DNA of 37,675 nt, from positions 1 through 37,675 of the forward strand of contig JAFUCO010000054.1 of NCBI GenBank assembly GCA_017459635.1, given 5' to 3'. A program made the translations under genes and the position numbers. The notes under the pieces are model-generated. The model saw only the letters and a list, made by a program, of their open reading frames with translations, was not told where the DNA came from and did not search any database. The stretch is from Blautia sp. (lineage in GTDB: Bacteria > Bacillota > Clostridia > Lachnospirales > Lachnospiraceae). Below, one piece after another: positions 17,231 to 25,794 of this stretch. Every line of letters starts with the position of its first letter. The stretch's first letter is position 1.

Positions 17231-20221
17231 TTACATCAGCCGTATTTTATGAAGTCCTTTGTACGCAATTGATGAGTGCACAGTCCGGAGATTTTCTTCC
17301 AGTTCCGCATTTTGCTTTTCCAGAGTGGATATTTTTTGCATAAGCTCTTCTGTTTGCTTCTTAAAAGCGTCTCTGTCCTTAACGAGTTCTGATCTCTCTT
17401 TCCGGTATTCTTCCTCACGGGCAGCTGTCTCAGCCTTTAAGCTGTTCAGTTCTTTCTCCAGCCGGTTCTTGGTCCTGGAAGTGCCGGCCCTGGCTTTGTC
17501 GGATTCTTCCTTTGCTTTTGAGAGTTCTTTGTTGAGGGCAGACAGTTTGTCATTTTCTGCCATAAACGCCCGGACTTCATTATCCTTCTTCAGAATGCGG
17601 TTCAACAGGGCAACCCTCTCATTTTCAAGGCGGGTCACCCGAACGGCGCGGTTGTTTACAATAAGCGACCTGAAGATCAGCTGATCCTCCGGATCCATTG
17701 ACTTGTATCCGTTCCTCTCGCTCCATTTGGAAAGATTTGCGTAGGTGTATTTGACACTATTAAGTGTTTTTTCTGTCTGGATCAGAGCGATATGCCTGAC
17801 TTCATCTGAAAAACCGCTTTCGCATGTGATCCTGTACATTTCCATAAAGCAGCGGAAATAGCCCTCAACATTCCGGAATGTCACATTCGATGTCATTATT
17901 GAACCGCCGGAAAGCCTCCGCTGGTGATATACCTCAGGCTCATAAGCAGCCCTTCCGGCCCCCAGCAGCAGACGGAACATGAACAGGTTATCCTCATGGA
18001 GGATACCCTCATAAAACGGTTTTTCCAGCTTTTTAATACAGGAAAGCCGTGAAAAACAGGCAGCTGTATTGACTATATACTCATTATTGCCTGTCATCAG
18101 TCCCATAAGCTCTGCTCCTGTATATACATCAGGATAGCTGTGACAACGTTTGTAGGACTTACGGAACTTCTCAAGAGTGGATTCGAACGAACTGTCATCC
18201 TCCTCTTCGGTGATATAAGGATGCATATTGATGAGACATACGTCCAGTTCGTCCTCTTCCATCCGCCTTACGAGTTTTTCGATATGATGCGGTGTAATGG
18301 AATCGTCACTGTCAAGATAGCTTATATATTTCCCGGATGCATGGTCTGTCCCGTTGTTACGGCTTCTTGAAAGGCCTCCGTTTTTCTGGGTTATTATGTG
18401 AATTCTGGCATCTCTCCCGGCATATTCTGCAAGTATGCGGGGGCTCTCATCTGTTGAGCCGTCATCGACGCATATGATCTCCAGGTTTTTGTAAGTCTGG
18501 GCAAGAAGACTGTCCAGGCATTCTCCCAGATATTTTTCCTCATTGTAGACCGGCACCACTACTGTGACGAGAGGTTCTGTCTCTTCAGTTTTCCTTTTTT
18601 GGGCAGCTGCTTCCTGCATCATTGCTGCGGCAGACTCAAGAGTCTCATCATATCCGGCATCCTTCGGGAAGTGCATGGAAGCCCCGGCATTCTTCCTTAC
18701 CTTTTCAAGCCTTTCACGGACTTCTGCGATGCTGTCATTCTCATGCACAAGTACGCATGGAACTCCTGCCGCGTTCGAAACAGTAAATGCTTCAGGGTCA
18801 TCTGTCAGTACTGCTTCCCTTTCCCGCAGCTTCGACAGCTCATATTCAATAATCATACCGCGGTTAGTACGATTAACAGGTTTCGATGGAACAAGGCTAC
18901 CGACACTGACCGCAACCTGAGCACCATATGCCGCCCTGTAGAGCATGCTTTCCTCCGGCGTTTCAGGAACTGCGTCATCTTTAAAAAGCAGCAGGATACC
19001 TGCGCTATCCGGTGCCACTGTTTCAGTCCGTCTGTTAAAAAGCATAATGTCCTGCACGATGTATGTTCTATTTTCATTTCCGGACATCCTGATCGTCATA
19101 CGACCGTTTTCTGTGTCCGGCCTGAAGCATATAAATGGATTATCCGGAAAATCGTGACAAATCTGATCCTCTCCCTGTACTGCAAGAATGTCACACGGGC
19201 GGATCATAAGCATTCCTTTGTCCTTTTTATCCGAAAACTCTTCACGGCTCAGTTCCGTTATCCTTATCGAAGGAGAAACTGCTTTCAGGAAACTTGTGAT
19301 GCCTTCTGTCCGCATAGCGCCTGCAACAGTGTCCTCCGCCGGCATACCTGTGAGATAAATGCGGATACCGGTGTCCCGGCCTTCTGCGCCTGCTTTCTCT
19401 TCTTCAGTTCCTTTCAGGTCTGATATTCCTTTTTCACAGTGGATCACCTGAGTGCCGCAGATTTTTATAAGGCTCTCTGCAATATCCGCCAGATCATCCT
19501 CCTCGCATGGGAACATAAGATACGCCGCCCTGCTCTTAAATGTACATGGAGCCGCTGCGGCTGCTTTGGCAATACAATCCCTGAGCCTGCAAAAATCACG
19601 TTTTTCATAGTTTCCGGCTTCTTTCAACAATTCATCATAATCGAAGATACCGGTCTGATCCAAAGTACATGTAACAAGGCTGCTTCCCACAGATGAAGCA
19701 GCCTCAATAAGGCGTGCGCTTTTTTCCTTTGCTTTGACCCCGCCCCACTTACTCTCTGGTTCTTCCATGGCAAAGAGCACATTCGAATAAGAGCATGTCT
19801 CCTTAAGCACTTCATCATAGCCCGGTCTGTCTTCATATAGCAGGACAGCTCCGGAAAGTTCCTTATTTGCGTCTCTGTTATCATTACTGTGACGGCAGTT
19901 CACAAGGCATTCCTTTAAGAAGCCCGGATACCTGTTCTCAAAGGTTTCTCTGACTTCTTCAAGTGATGAAAGGAAATCCGGATCACCGAATTCCGTAATT
20001 ATCTCGGCCCCGCACAGCCAGGCTGCAGGAAAAATGCGCCCGATGAGCGGCACCATCAATATCTCGAACGGCAGCTCTTCCAGAGCAAAGGAATACTCTG
20101 CGGAGTAAGAATCTGTCTTAAGAAATTTTTCCAGGGGGCCGCAGACTTTGAAGGAGTATGTGATTTTCCTGTTGTGAACCTGCGGAGTCTGTAATGTTAA
20201 AATGTTTTTTGATTCCGACAT
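17231..20221 (-). CDS. large fusion: unknown N-terminal region, family 2 glycosyltransferase, long coiled coil
   Basis: A 996-residue protein. Residues 1-545 are not a family I can name with confidence. The part EELPFEILMVPLIGRIFPAAWL and the following GAVLLYEDRPGYDEV region (ending WGGVKAKEKSARLIEAA) faintly recall the N-terminal layout of MurL-like or ATP-pyrophosphatase-like proteins, without the SGG loop; this is a weak impression. Residues about 550-800 are a GT-A domain (VTVVVPVYNEEKYLGECL, VDDGSTDES, YLDSDDSI). Residues about 860-985 are a coiled coil rich in Lys/Glu/Leu, ending IAYKGLHKIRLM. No strong ribosome binding site precedes the ATG (AAAGG is 14 nt away). It lies directly before the exporter genes, so a scaffold or length-control role is possible but unproven. 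Confidence 0.85.
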   Translation of the reverse strand: MSESKNILTLQTPQVHNRKITYSFKVCGPLEKFLKTDSYSAEYSFALEELPFEILMVPLIGRIFPAAWLCGAEIITEFGDPDFLSSLEEVRETFENRYPGFLKECLVNCRHSNDNRDANKELSGAVLLYEDRPGYDEVLKETCSYSNVLFAMEEPESKWGGVKAKEKSARLIEAASSVGSSLVTCTLDQTGIFDYDELLKEAGNYEKRDFCRLRDCIAKAAAAAPCTFKSRAAYLMFPCEEDDLADIAESLIKICGTQVIHCEKGISDLKGTEEEKAGAEGRDTGIRIYLTGMPAEDTVAGAMRTEGITSFLKAVSPSIRITELSREEFSDKKDKGMLMIRPCDILAVQGEDQICHDFPDNPFICFRPDTENGRMTIRMSGNENRTYIVQDIMLFNRRTETVAPDSAGILLLFKDDAVPETPEESMLYRAAYGAQVAVSVGSLVPSKPVNRTNRGMIIEYELSKLREREAVLTDDPEAFTVSNAAGVPCVLVHENDSIAEVRERLEKVRKNAGASMHFPKDAGYDETLESAAAMMQEAAAQKRKTEETEPLVTVVVPVYNEEKYLGECLDSLLAQTYKNLEIICVDDGSTDESPRILAEYAGRDARIHIITQKNGGLSRSRNNGTDHASGKYISYLDSDDSITPHHIEKLVRRMEEDELDVCLINMHPYITEEEDDSSFESTLEKFRKSYKRCHSYPDVYTGAELMGLMTGNNEYIVNTAACFSRLSCIKKLEKPFYEGILHEDNLFMFRLLLGAGRAAYEPEVYHQRRLSGGSIMTSNVTFRNVEGYFRCFMEMYRITCESGFSDEVRHIALIQTEKTLNSVKYTYANLSKWSERNGYKSMDPEDQLIFRSLIVNNRAVRVTRLENERVALLNRILKKDNEVRAFMAENDKLSALNKELSKAKEESDKARAGTSRTKNRLEKELNSLKAETAAREEEYRKERSELVKDRDAFKKQTEELMQKISTLEKQNAELEENLRTVHSSIAYKGLHKIRLM

Positions 20222-20237
20222 GACTGTTTAGTGACCT

Positions 20238-21404
20238 TTACCTCCTGTTTCTAAGGACTTTTTTCACGGTCTCTTTCATGTAACGTGGAACTGCTGTCAG
20301 GGTGAAGCCCAGCTTGTATGAATTTGAATTCAGTATATCATTCAGCCTGCGGCTGTCGCGGCGAAGCTTGTCTATTTCAGCGCTGGAGGCTGAAGATTTG
20401 TTCTTGGAGGATTTTCCGCCTGACTCCTCCCCCATCTTCATAATTGCAAAGGAATCAGGATCCTTGAGGATCATCTGCATTCTCTCCCACTGGAAATCCT
20501 CATAATCCTTACGGCGCACAAGCCCGTCGTTTTTAGCAGCGTTAAATTCCCTGGAAGCATTGCGGCAGTATTCCTTTTTGTACTCCGGAGCAATGCGGTT
20601 CAGAGTCATAATGGTGTTGGTAAACCGTTTCTTCCAGTACATATATTTGAAGCGGTTCCAGGTGTCCGGATGCTCCATAATAATGTCACGGATATAATCA
20701 TATTCGATATTTGCCGCGTATACCTTTCCCGGATCCTTGACAGAAGAATTAGGGTTGTCCCGGCGGTTGCGGTAATATGCCTTATCAATTATCATGGCTC
20801 TCCGGCCAAAGGCGAAGGTCTGGAAGAAAAATCCATTGTCCTGGAAGCTGGCTCCGGGAGTTTCATTATGGCGGATCCCGAACTCATCAAGGAAGCTCTT
20901 CCTGTAAATACCGCACCAGGTATTTACCACATAGTTCATTGCATAGGGTGTTTCGCTCGGGTTGAAGACCTTATTATAGTCATCCGGATCCTTGGAAAGA
21001 GCAAAATACTTGAAATTTACATCTCCGTTATCGCTTGTCACGAAGCGGTAGAAATCAGATTTTACAAAGTCAAGGTCATTTTCCTTTGCGACCTTATAAA
21101 GATCCTCGTACATCTCAAGCCCCACGTAATCATCAGGCTCGACAATTCCTATGTATTCCCCTGTGGCCCTGTCCATACCGGCGTTCATCGCTTTTCCATA
21201 GCCGCCGTTCGGCTGGTCCACGATAATTATCCGCTCGTCCCTTTCCGCATAGCGTTTCAGGATTTCAAGCGAGGAATCCGTTGACCCGTCATTGACACAC
21301 ACTATCTCAATATCGGAAAGAGTCTGTCTCACAACACTCTCAAGGCATTCCTCAAGATATTCCTCAACATTATATGTAGGTATGATAATTGATACTTTTG
21401 CCAT
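20238..21404 (-). CDS. family 2 glycosyltransferase, subclass B, with basic C-terminal tail
   Basis: 388 residues from MAKVSIIIPTYNVEEYL; GGAGA lies 5 nt before this ATG, so the 20 upstream in-frame residues are left out. Acidic motif VEPDDYVGLEMYEDLY and the subclass B marks NGGYGKAMNAGM, VNTWCGIYRK, RHNETPGASFQDNGFFFQTF and YYRNRRDNPNSSV are present. It is very similar to the gene at 13596-14654. After the catalytic part come a Ser/Lys linker, a short coiled coil and SNSYKLGFTLTAVPRYMK, a tail common in membrane-associated GT2 enzymes. The two B enzymes may make the same or related linkages. Confidence 0.92.
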   Translation of the reverse strand: MAKVSIIIPTYNVEEYLEECLESVVRQTLSDIEIVCVNDGSTDSSLEILKRYAERDERIIIVDQPNGGYGKAMNAGMDRATGEYIGIVEPDDYVGLEMYEDLYKVAKENDLDFVKSDFYRFVTSDNGDVNFKYFALSKDPDDYNKVFNPSETPYAMNYVVNTWCGIYRKSFLDEFGIRHNETPGASFQDNGFFFQTFAFGRRAMIIDKAYYRNRRDNPNSSVKDPGKVYAANIEYDYIRDIIMEHPDTWNRFKYMYWKKRFTNTIMTLNRIAPEYKKEYCRNASREFNAAKNDGLVRRKDYEDFQWERMQMILKDPDSFAIMKMGEESGGKSSKNKSSASSAEIDKLRRDSRRLNDILNSNSYKLGFTLTAVPRYMKETVKKVLRNRR

Positions 21405-21433
21405 ATCTGTCTCCAATCTGTTCACTTGTAAAT

Positions 21434-21459
21434 TAAGAAACTGCTGATGCAGTTTCTTA
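21434..21459. other. 11-bp perfect hairpin in the leader of the subclass B gene
   Basis: TAAGAAACTGC and GCAGTTTCTTA pair perfectly around TGAT, 30 bp before the GT2 start codon. There is no U-run after it on the minus strand. It could be a processing site or a weak attenuator in the polycistronic message. Confidence 0.45.
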
Positions 21460-21497
21460 TCCAATGCCTTTTGGGAAGCCTAAGGAGAGCATCTCAA

Positions 21498-21515
21498 AAC
21501 CCACTTAAGCGGGTT
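21498..21515 (-). terminator. weak terminator-like hairpin after the C-A glycosyltransferase
   Basis: On the minus strand AACCCGCTTAAGTGGGTT is followed by TT and GAG, ten bases after the stop at 21525. The stem is only about 5-6 bp, so partial readthrough into the rest of the locus is expected. Confidence 0.35.
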
Positions 21516-21524
21516 CGCGCTATC

Positions 21525-23453
21525 CTATACACCTGTCAGTTCGCGGTATTTGAGCCACTGGCTGTCGGCTTCCCGTTTTTCAAACAGGCTAAGATCCACA
21601 TATTTTACGGTAAAATCATGCAGATCCTTTTTAAGCTGTTCCGTCACTGCATTTTTATCCAGGATCTTGCGGTACCAGTTGATGAGGTCGTACATTTCCG
21701 CGTCCAGTATACGGAAACGTACATTTTCGCTGACATTGTTGTCATCACAAATCTTCATCATTATCTTATACGATTCAAACTGGCAGTCAAAATGCTCAGC
21801 GCGTTTATCAACCAGGGAACCGCTGACATTTGTACGGTGGCGCACTATATCGTGCCGGGTCAGCATCATGCGCTGTCCCTTTACACAGGTCTCTACAAAG
21901 AATGAACGGTCGTTGATGCAGAACAGATGATTAAACCTGATATTATTCTCAAGCAGGAAGGTCCGTTTGTATAGCGCGTTCCATGGTACCAGGCTCATCC
22001 CGGTCAGGAATTTTGTCGGTGAACGGTGGAAATCAAGAAGCTTTTCATCATACCCGTGCTCAAGATTTTTCATTGCATATCGCGGATTATCCACTTCTTT
22101 TCCGTTCTGATCGTCAAAGGCTGCAGCTGTTGTCTTGATAAAATCCAGATCGTTATCCATGGCGATCCTGTATATTTTTTCATATGAATCCGGGACTACG
22201 TAATCATCAGAATCAAGAAAGTGTATGTAGTTACCTCTGGCGGCTTCTATTCCACGGTTCCTGGATGCTCCGGCATAAAGATTCGTGCTGTTTTTAAGTA
22301 TATGGACATTAGGATATTTCGCTGCATATCTGCGCAGGATACGAAGTGTGTCATCCGTGGAGCAGTCATCAACACAGATCACCTCGAGTCCGATATTCTG
22401 CTGCTTAAGTATGCTGTGAAGCGCCTGCTTAATGTATTTTTCCGCATTATGGATCGGAATGACCACGGATATCTTGATCAGGTAGTCCTCCGAGCTTCTC
22501 TGCATTATCTCCTGATACTGGCTGTACTCTTTTTCATCATAGAAATATTCCCGGTCATGAGAAGTGATCCCCAGATCCTCAAACCATTCTTCTTTTAGCT
22601 TGTTATAGAGCACATGATAGGTATCACCTGTGATAGTATTAAGATTCCACAGGCTGAAATGAAGAGCATAATTGACAAAATCTTTTTCCAGTTCTTCATA
22701 GCGCCCGATCCTCACAAGAAAATCCCGGAGCGCCGTGAGCGCATCGTAGAAACAAAACCAGGATTTTTCACGCGTATTTGAGAGCGAGTCATTATTATTA
22801 CGTCTCTGATGAGCCAGAACATCCTCAAAATATGATATCCTCTTTGCAAGGACCACTGCACTGAAAACGAACAGCATGTCGTTGCTTGTCCTCTGCTCCT
22901 GGAATTTCAGCTTGTTCCTGCGGACAAAATCCGCGTCATAAAGCTTATCCCAGGCCCAGCCTACGAAGGCCCTGAACACGTTGTTTGTAATCGTACGGCA
23001 TGAGAACGGGGTGTATGGCGGAAGATTCGCTGTTTTCAAGGTATAAGCGGCCTTCTTGAACTTCCCGGTATCCTCCATGTACTGATCACACCGGAATACT
23101 ACGAAATCCGCCTGATCCTCCCTGATCTTCTCAACCGCTTTTTCAAGCATATCAGGCTCAAAAAAATCATCAGAATCCAGGAATGACAGATACCTGCCCA
23201 CGGCGTGCTTAAGTCCGGTATTCCTGGCGCTTCCTGCTCCGCCGTTTTTCTGGCGCACAACATGGACACGGGGATCCTTGTCAGCATATTCTTTAAGTAT
23301 AATTACAGAATCATCCTCGGATCCGTCATCCACGCAGATGATCTCTATATTTTTAAGTGTCTGGTTGATCACACTGTCCAGGCACTGCCTTAGATGGTCA
23401 TGCCCGTTATACACCGGCATGATTACAGATACGACTGGTTTCACAGAGGTCAT
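21525..23453 (-). CDS. two-module family 2 glycosyltransferase (subclass C then A)
   Basis: 642 residues with two GT-A modules. Module 1 (from residue 7, VSVIMPVYNGHDHL; FLDSDDFFEPDMLEKA; FVGWAWDKLYDADF; QEQRTSNDMLFVFSAV) is subclass C. Module 2 (from about 324, ISVVIPIHNAEKYI; FLDSDDYV; VPWNALYKRTFLLENNI; CINDRSFF; SLVDKRAEHFDCQ) is subclass A. It therefore carries two of the three modules found in the 1096-residue protein, in a different order. It is the first gene of the locus, with GGAG 8 nt before the ATG and a promoter-like site about 90 bp upstream. Bifunctional polymerising activity is possible but cannot be shown here. Confidence 0.93.
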   Translation of the reverse strand: MTSVKPVVSVIMPVYNGHDHLRQCLDSVINQTLKNIEIICVDDGSEDDSVIILKEYADKDPRVHVVRQKNGGAGSARNTGLKHAVGRYLSFLDSDDFFEPDMLEKAVEKIREDQADFVVFRCDQYMEDTGKFKKAAYTLKTANLPPYTPFSCRTITNNVFRAFVGWAWDKLYDADFVRRNKLKFQEQRTSNDMLFVFSAVVLAKRISYFEDVLAHQRRNNNDSLSNTREKSWFCFYDALTALRDFLVRIGRYEELEKDFVNYALHFSLWNLNTITGDTYHVLYNKLKEEWFEDLGITSHDREYFYDEKEYSQYQEIMQRSSEDYLIKISVVIPIHNAEKYIKQALHSILKQQNIGLEVICVDDCSTDDTLRILRRYAAKYPNVHILKNSTNLYAGASRNRGIEAARGNYIHFLDSDDYVVPDSYEKIYRIAMDNDLDFIKTTAAAFDDQNGKEVDNPRYAMKNLEHGYDEKLLDFHRSPTKFLTGMSLVPWNALYKRTFLLENNIRFNHLFCINDRSFFVETCVKGQRMMLTRHDIVRHRTNVSGSLVDKRAEHFDCQFESYKIMMKICDDNNVSENVRFRILDAEMYDLINWYRKILDKNAVTEQLKKDLHDFTVKYVDLSLFEKREADSQWLKYRELTGV

Positions 23454-23540
23454 AAGGGTTCTCCTTCTGAAAAGCGGCTGATCACTGTCCGCTTGGTTAT
23501 GTCAGTTACCCCGTTTTTTGCCCCATATGAAGCAAAATAC

Positions 23541-23569
23541 AGTTTAAAATATCAGTAACATAATGTGAA
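23541..23569 (-). promoter_or_regulatory. probable promoter of the glycopolymer locus
   Basis: On the minus strand TTCACA (23564-23569) and TAAACT (23541-23546) are separated by 17 bp. It is the best promoter match in the 187-bp gap between nadE and the first glycosyltransferase. Confidence 0.5.
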
Positions 23570-23619
23570 CATGATTGTAACATTTCTGCACGACAGATGC
23601 AAGCACTTTTACCACATGC

Positions 23620-23633
23620 GGCGCTTTCGCGCC
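23620..23633 (-). terminator. nadE: small GC hairpin after nadE
   Basis: GGCGC and GCGCC pair around GAAA (minus strand), 7 nt after the nadE stop. No U-run follows, so it is a weak candidate. Confidence 0.3.
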
Positions 23634-23640
23634 TGAGTGT

Positions 23641-25665
23641 CTACTGAACGGCGCTGTACCATGCAGCGCTTTCCGCATCAGAAGGCATTCTGAAATCCCC
23701 GCGCGGGCTTAAGGCTATCGAACCTATCTTGACTCCGTCCGGCATACAGCTGCGTTTAAACTGCTGGGTAAAGAAGCGGCGGTAGAAATTTACAAGCCAT
23801 TTCCTTATTGTGCCTTCGTCATAGGCCCCTTCAAAGGCGATACAGGCAAGCCCGAATATCTTTTCCGGTCTGTATCCATAGCGGATCGCATAGTACAGGA
23901 AGAAATCATGAAGCTCATAGGGGCCGACCAGGTCTTCTGTCTGCTGAAGTATATTTCCGTCCTTGTCAGGCGGAAGCAGCTCCGGAGAGATAGGTGTGTC
24001 CAGAATGTCAAGCAGCACTGCTCTTGCATCGATGAATTCCGGAAGATCCGAGGCAGTCTTTACGACCCAGCGGACCAGGGTTTTGGGTACTCCGCTGTTG
24101 ACGCCGTACATGCTCATATGGTCGGCATTGTAGGTGCACCAGCCGAGCGCGATCTCGCTCAGGTCTCCTGTACCGAGCACAATGCCTCCAAAGTCGTTTG
24201 CAAGATCCATAAGGATCTGTGTACGCTCCCTTGCCTGGGCATTCTCGTATGTGACGGAGTGATCTGACTCATCATGCCCGATATCCTGAAGATGTACACG
24301 TACTGCATTTTTGATGTTCACTTCTTTCGCGGTGACTCCCAGCTTTTCCATCAGTTCCCAGGCGTTATTGTGGGTGCGGTCTGTTGTCCCGAAGCAGGGC
24401 ATCGTAACTCCAAGGATATTCGTCCGCGGAAGTCCCATGATGTCCATCGCCTTGCACGCCGCGAGAAGCGCCAGAGTTGAGTCAAGCCCGCCCGATATCC
24501 CAACGACAAGTTTTCCGCCGGTTACGTTAAGCCTTTTTACAAGTGCATTCGCCTGTAGGTCAAATATCTGTGCGCACCGCATTTTGCGGAGCTCGTCATT
24601 CTCCGGTATAAATGGATGCCTGTGAATATTGATCTGAGGCTTTTCGGAATCCTGCAGGGCTAAAGATATTTCATCCGGAAGGGATACTGTTACTGTGTTT
24701 TCCGTCAGACGGCTGTTCAGCAGTGCCGCGTCACGGAAGCTTGAGCTTTTAAGCCTGTCAGCGCGGATACCGTCGATATCGATATCGCCTGTGATCAGAT
24801 AGTCGTCGTCGATATAGTTTTCGTTCTCCTTTATTATCCTTCCGCATGAAGCGGTAAGGCAGTGTCCTGAGAATACAAGGTCTGTGGTAGATTCATTCTT
24901 TCCGGCGGAAACATAAACATACCCGCAAAGGCACCTTGCACTTTGCTGGCTTACCAGTTCACGCCGGTATTCTCTTTTTGCTATCAGCTCATTGGAGGCG
25001 GAAAGGTTGAGGATCACATCTGCCCCGGCAAGCGAAAGGACCGTTGACGGAGGAAGAGGCGACCACAGGTCCTCGCACAGTTCGATGCCGAAGCTTACGC
25101 CGTCCCGTGAGCGGAAAATAAGGCTTCCGAACGGGACCTCACCTTTATCACTGTTTTGTGTCGTTTTCAGGATCTCAGGAGTAGCGTGTCTGCCGACTGA
25201 CAGGACCGGACCGCTTTCGAACCACCGTTTTTCGTAGAATTCGCTGGTGTTTGGGAGATATGTCTTTGGCACGATCCCCGCAATACCGGCGCCTGTCAGG
25301 ACCACGGCACAATTGTAGAGGCCCGGAGCTGCTCCGGAAACGTAAGAATCCAGCCCCGGCATGGTCAAAGTGCCGGAGACGTTTCCGCCTGTCGTCCTTA
25401 TCGGGGCACCGACCGTAACAACAAGCCCCTCCGGACAGTTTGCGCACAGCTCTGATAGTCCCAGGATCACTTCGTCAAGAAGCGTCTTCTGGAAAAACAG
25501 ATCGGCGCAGGTATAACCGGTCAGCGACAGTTCCGGAAAAACGACCACTTTGGCATTTTTCTCTGCTGCCATCTTCATCATTTTTATGTGTTCGCCTACA
25601 TTTGCCTTCACGTTGCCGATATGAACATGAGGTACTGCCGAGGCAATGCGTACAAATCCTTCCAT
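23641..25665 (-). CDS. nadE: glutamine-dependent NAD+ synthetase
   Basis: A 674-residue two-domain enzyme that amidates nicotinic acid adenine dinucleotide to NAD+, using ammonia released from glutamine. The N-terminal nitrilase-type glutaminase has its triad in FPELSLTGY (Glu45), VPKTYLPN (Lys) and ELCEDLW (Cys about 197). The synthetase domain has the ATP-pyrophosphatase loop GISGGLDST (about 390) and the substrate segment GTGDLSEIALGW. Length and ending (SCMPDGVKIGSIALSPRGDF) match the long bacterial family. AGGA lies 7 nt before the ATG. It follows psuG after 88 bp (25666-25794 holds no gene) and precedes the glycopolymer promoter. Confidence 0.97.
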   Translation of the reverse strand: MEGFVRIASAVPHVHIGNVKANVGEHIKMMKMAAEKNAKVVVFPELSLTGYTCADLFFQKTLLDEVILGLSELCANCPEGLVVTVGAPIRTTGGNVSGTLTMPGLDSYVSGAAPGLYNCAVVLTGAGIAGIVPKTYLPNTSEFYEKRWFESGPVLSVGRHATPEILKTTQNSDKGEVPFGSLIFRSRDGVSFGIELCEDLWSPLPPSTVLSLAGADVILNLSASNELIAKREYRRELVSQQSARCLCGYVYVSAGKNESTTDLVFSGHCLTASCGRIIKENENYIDDDYLITGDIDIDGIRADRLKSSSFRDAALLNSRLTENTVTVSLPDEISLALQDSEKPQINIHRHPFIPENDELRKMRCAQIFDLQANALVKRLNVTGGKLVVGISGGLDSTLALLAACKAMDIMGLPRTNILGVTMPCFGTTDRTHNNAWELMEKLGVTAKEVNIKNAVRVHLQDIGHDESDHSVTYENAQARERTQILMDLANDFGGIVLGTGDLSEIALGWCTYNADHMSMYGVNSGVPKTLVRWVVKTASDLPEFIDARAVLLDILDTPISPELLPPDKDGNILQQTEDLVGPYELHDFFLYYAIRYGYRPEKIFGLACIAFEGAYDEGTIRKWLVNFYRRFFTQQFKRSCMPDGVKIGSIALSPRGDFRMPSDAESAAWYSAVQ

Positions 25666-25794
25666 CTGTTTTTCCTTTCCCTGTCAGGCGACCTTTAGCC
25701 ATTCACAATATAACAGTTTTTTCATCGGACAGGCTTATACCCGTCCACAGTGTGCTGCCTTCTCTGCCGCCGGCTTATGTTCATTTACAGTGCC

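Noticed and set aside
18599-19423. 274-codon open frame on the plus strand
   Set aside because: Antisense to the 996-residue fusion protein. Cys/Arg/His-rich composition typical of a shadow frame.
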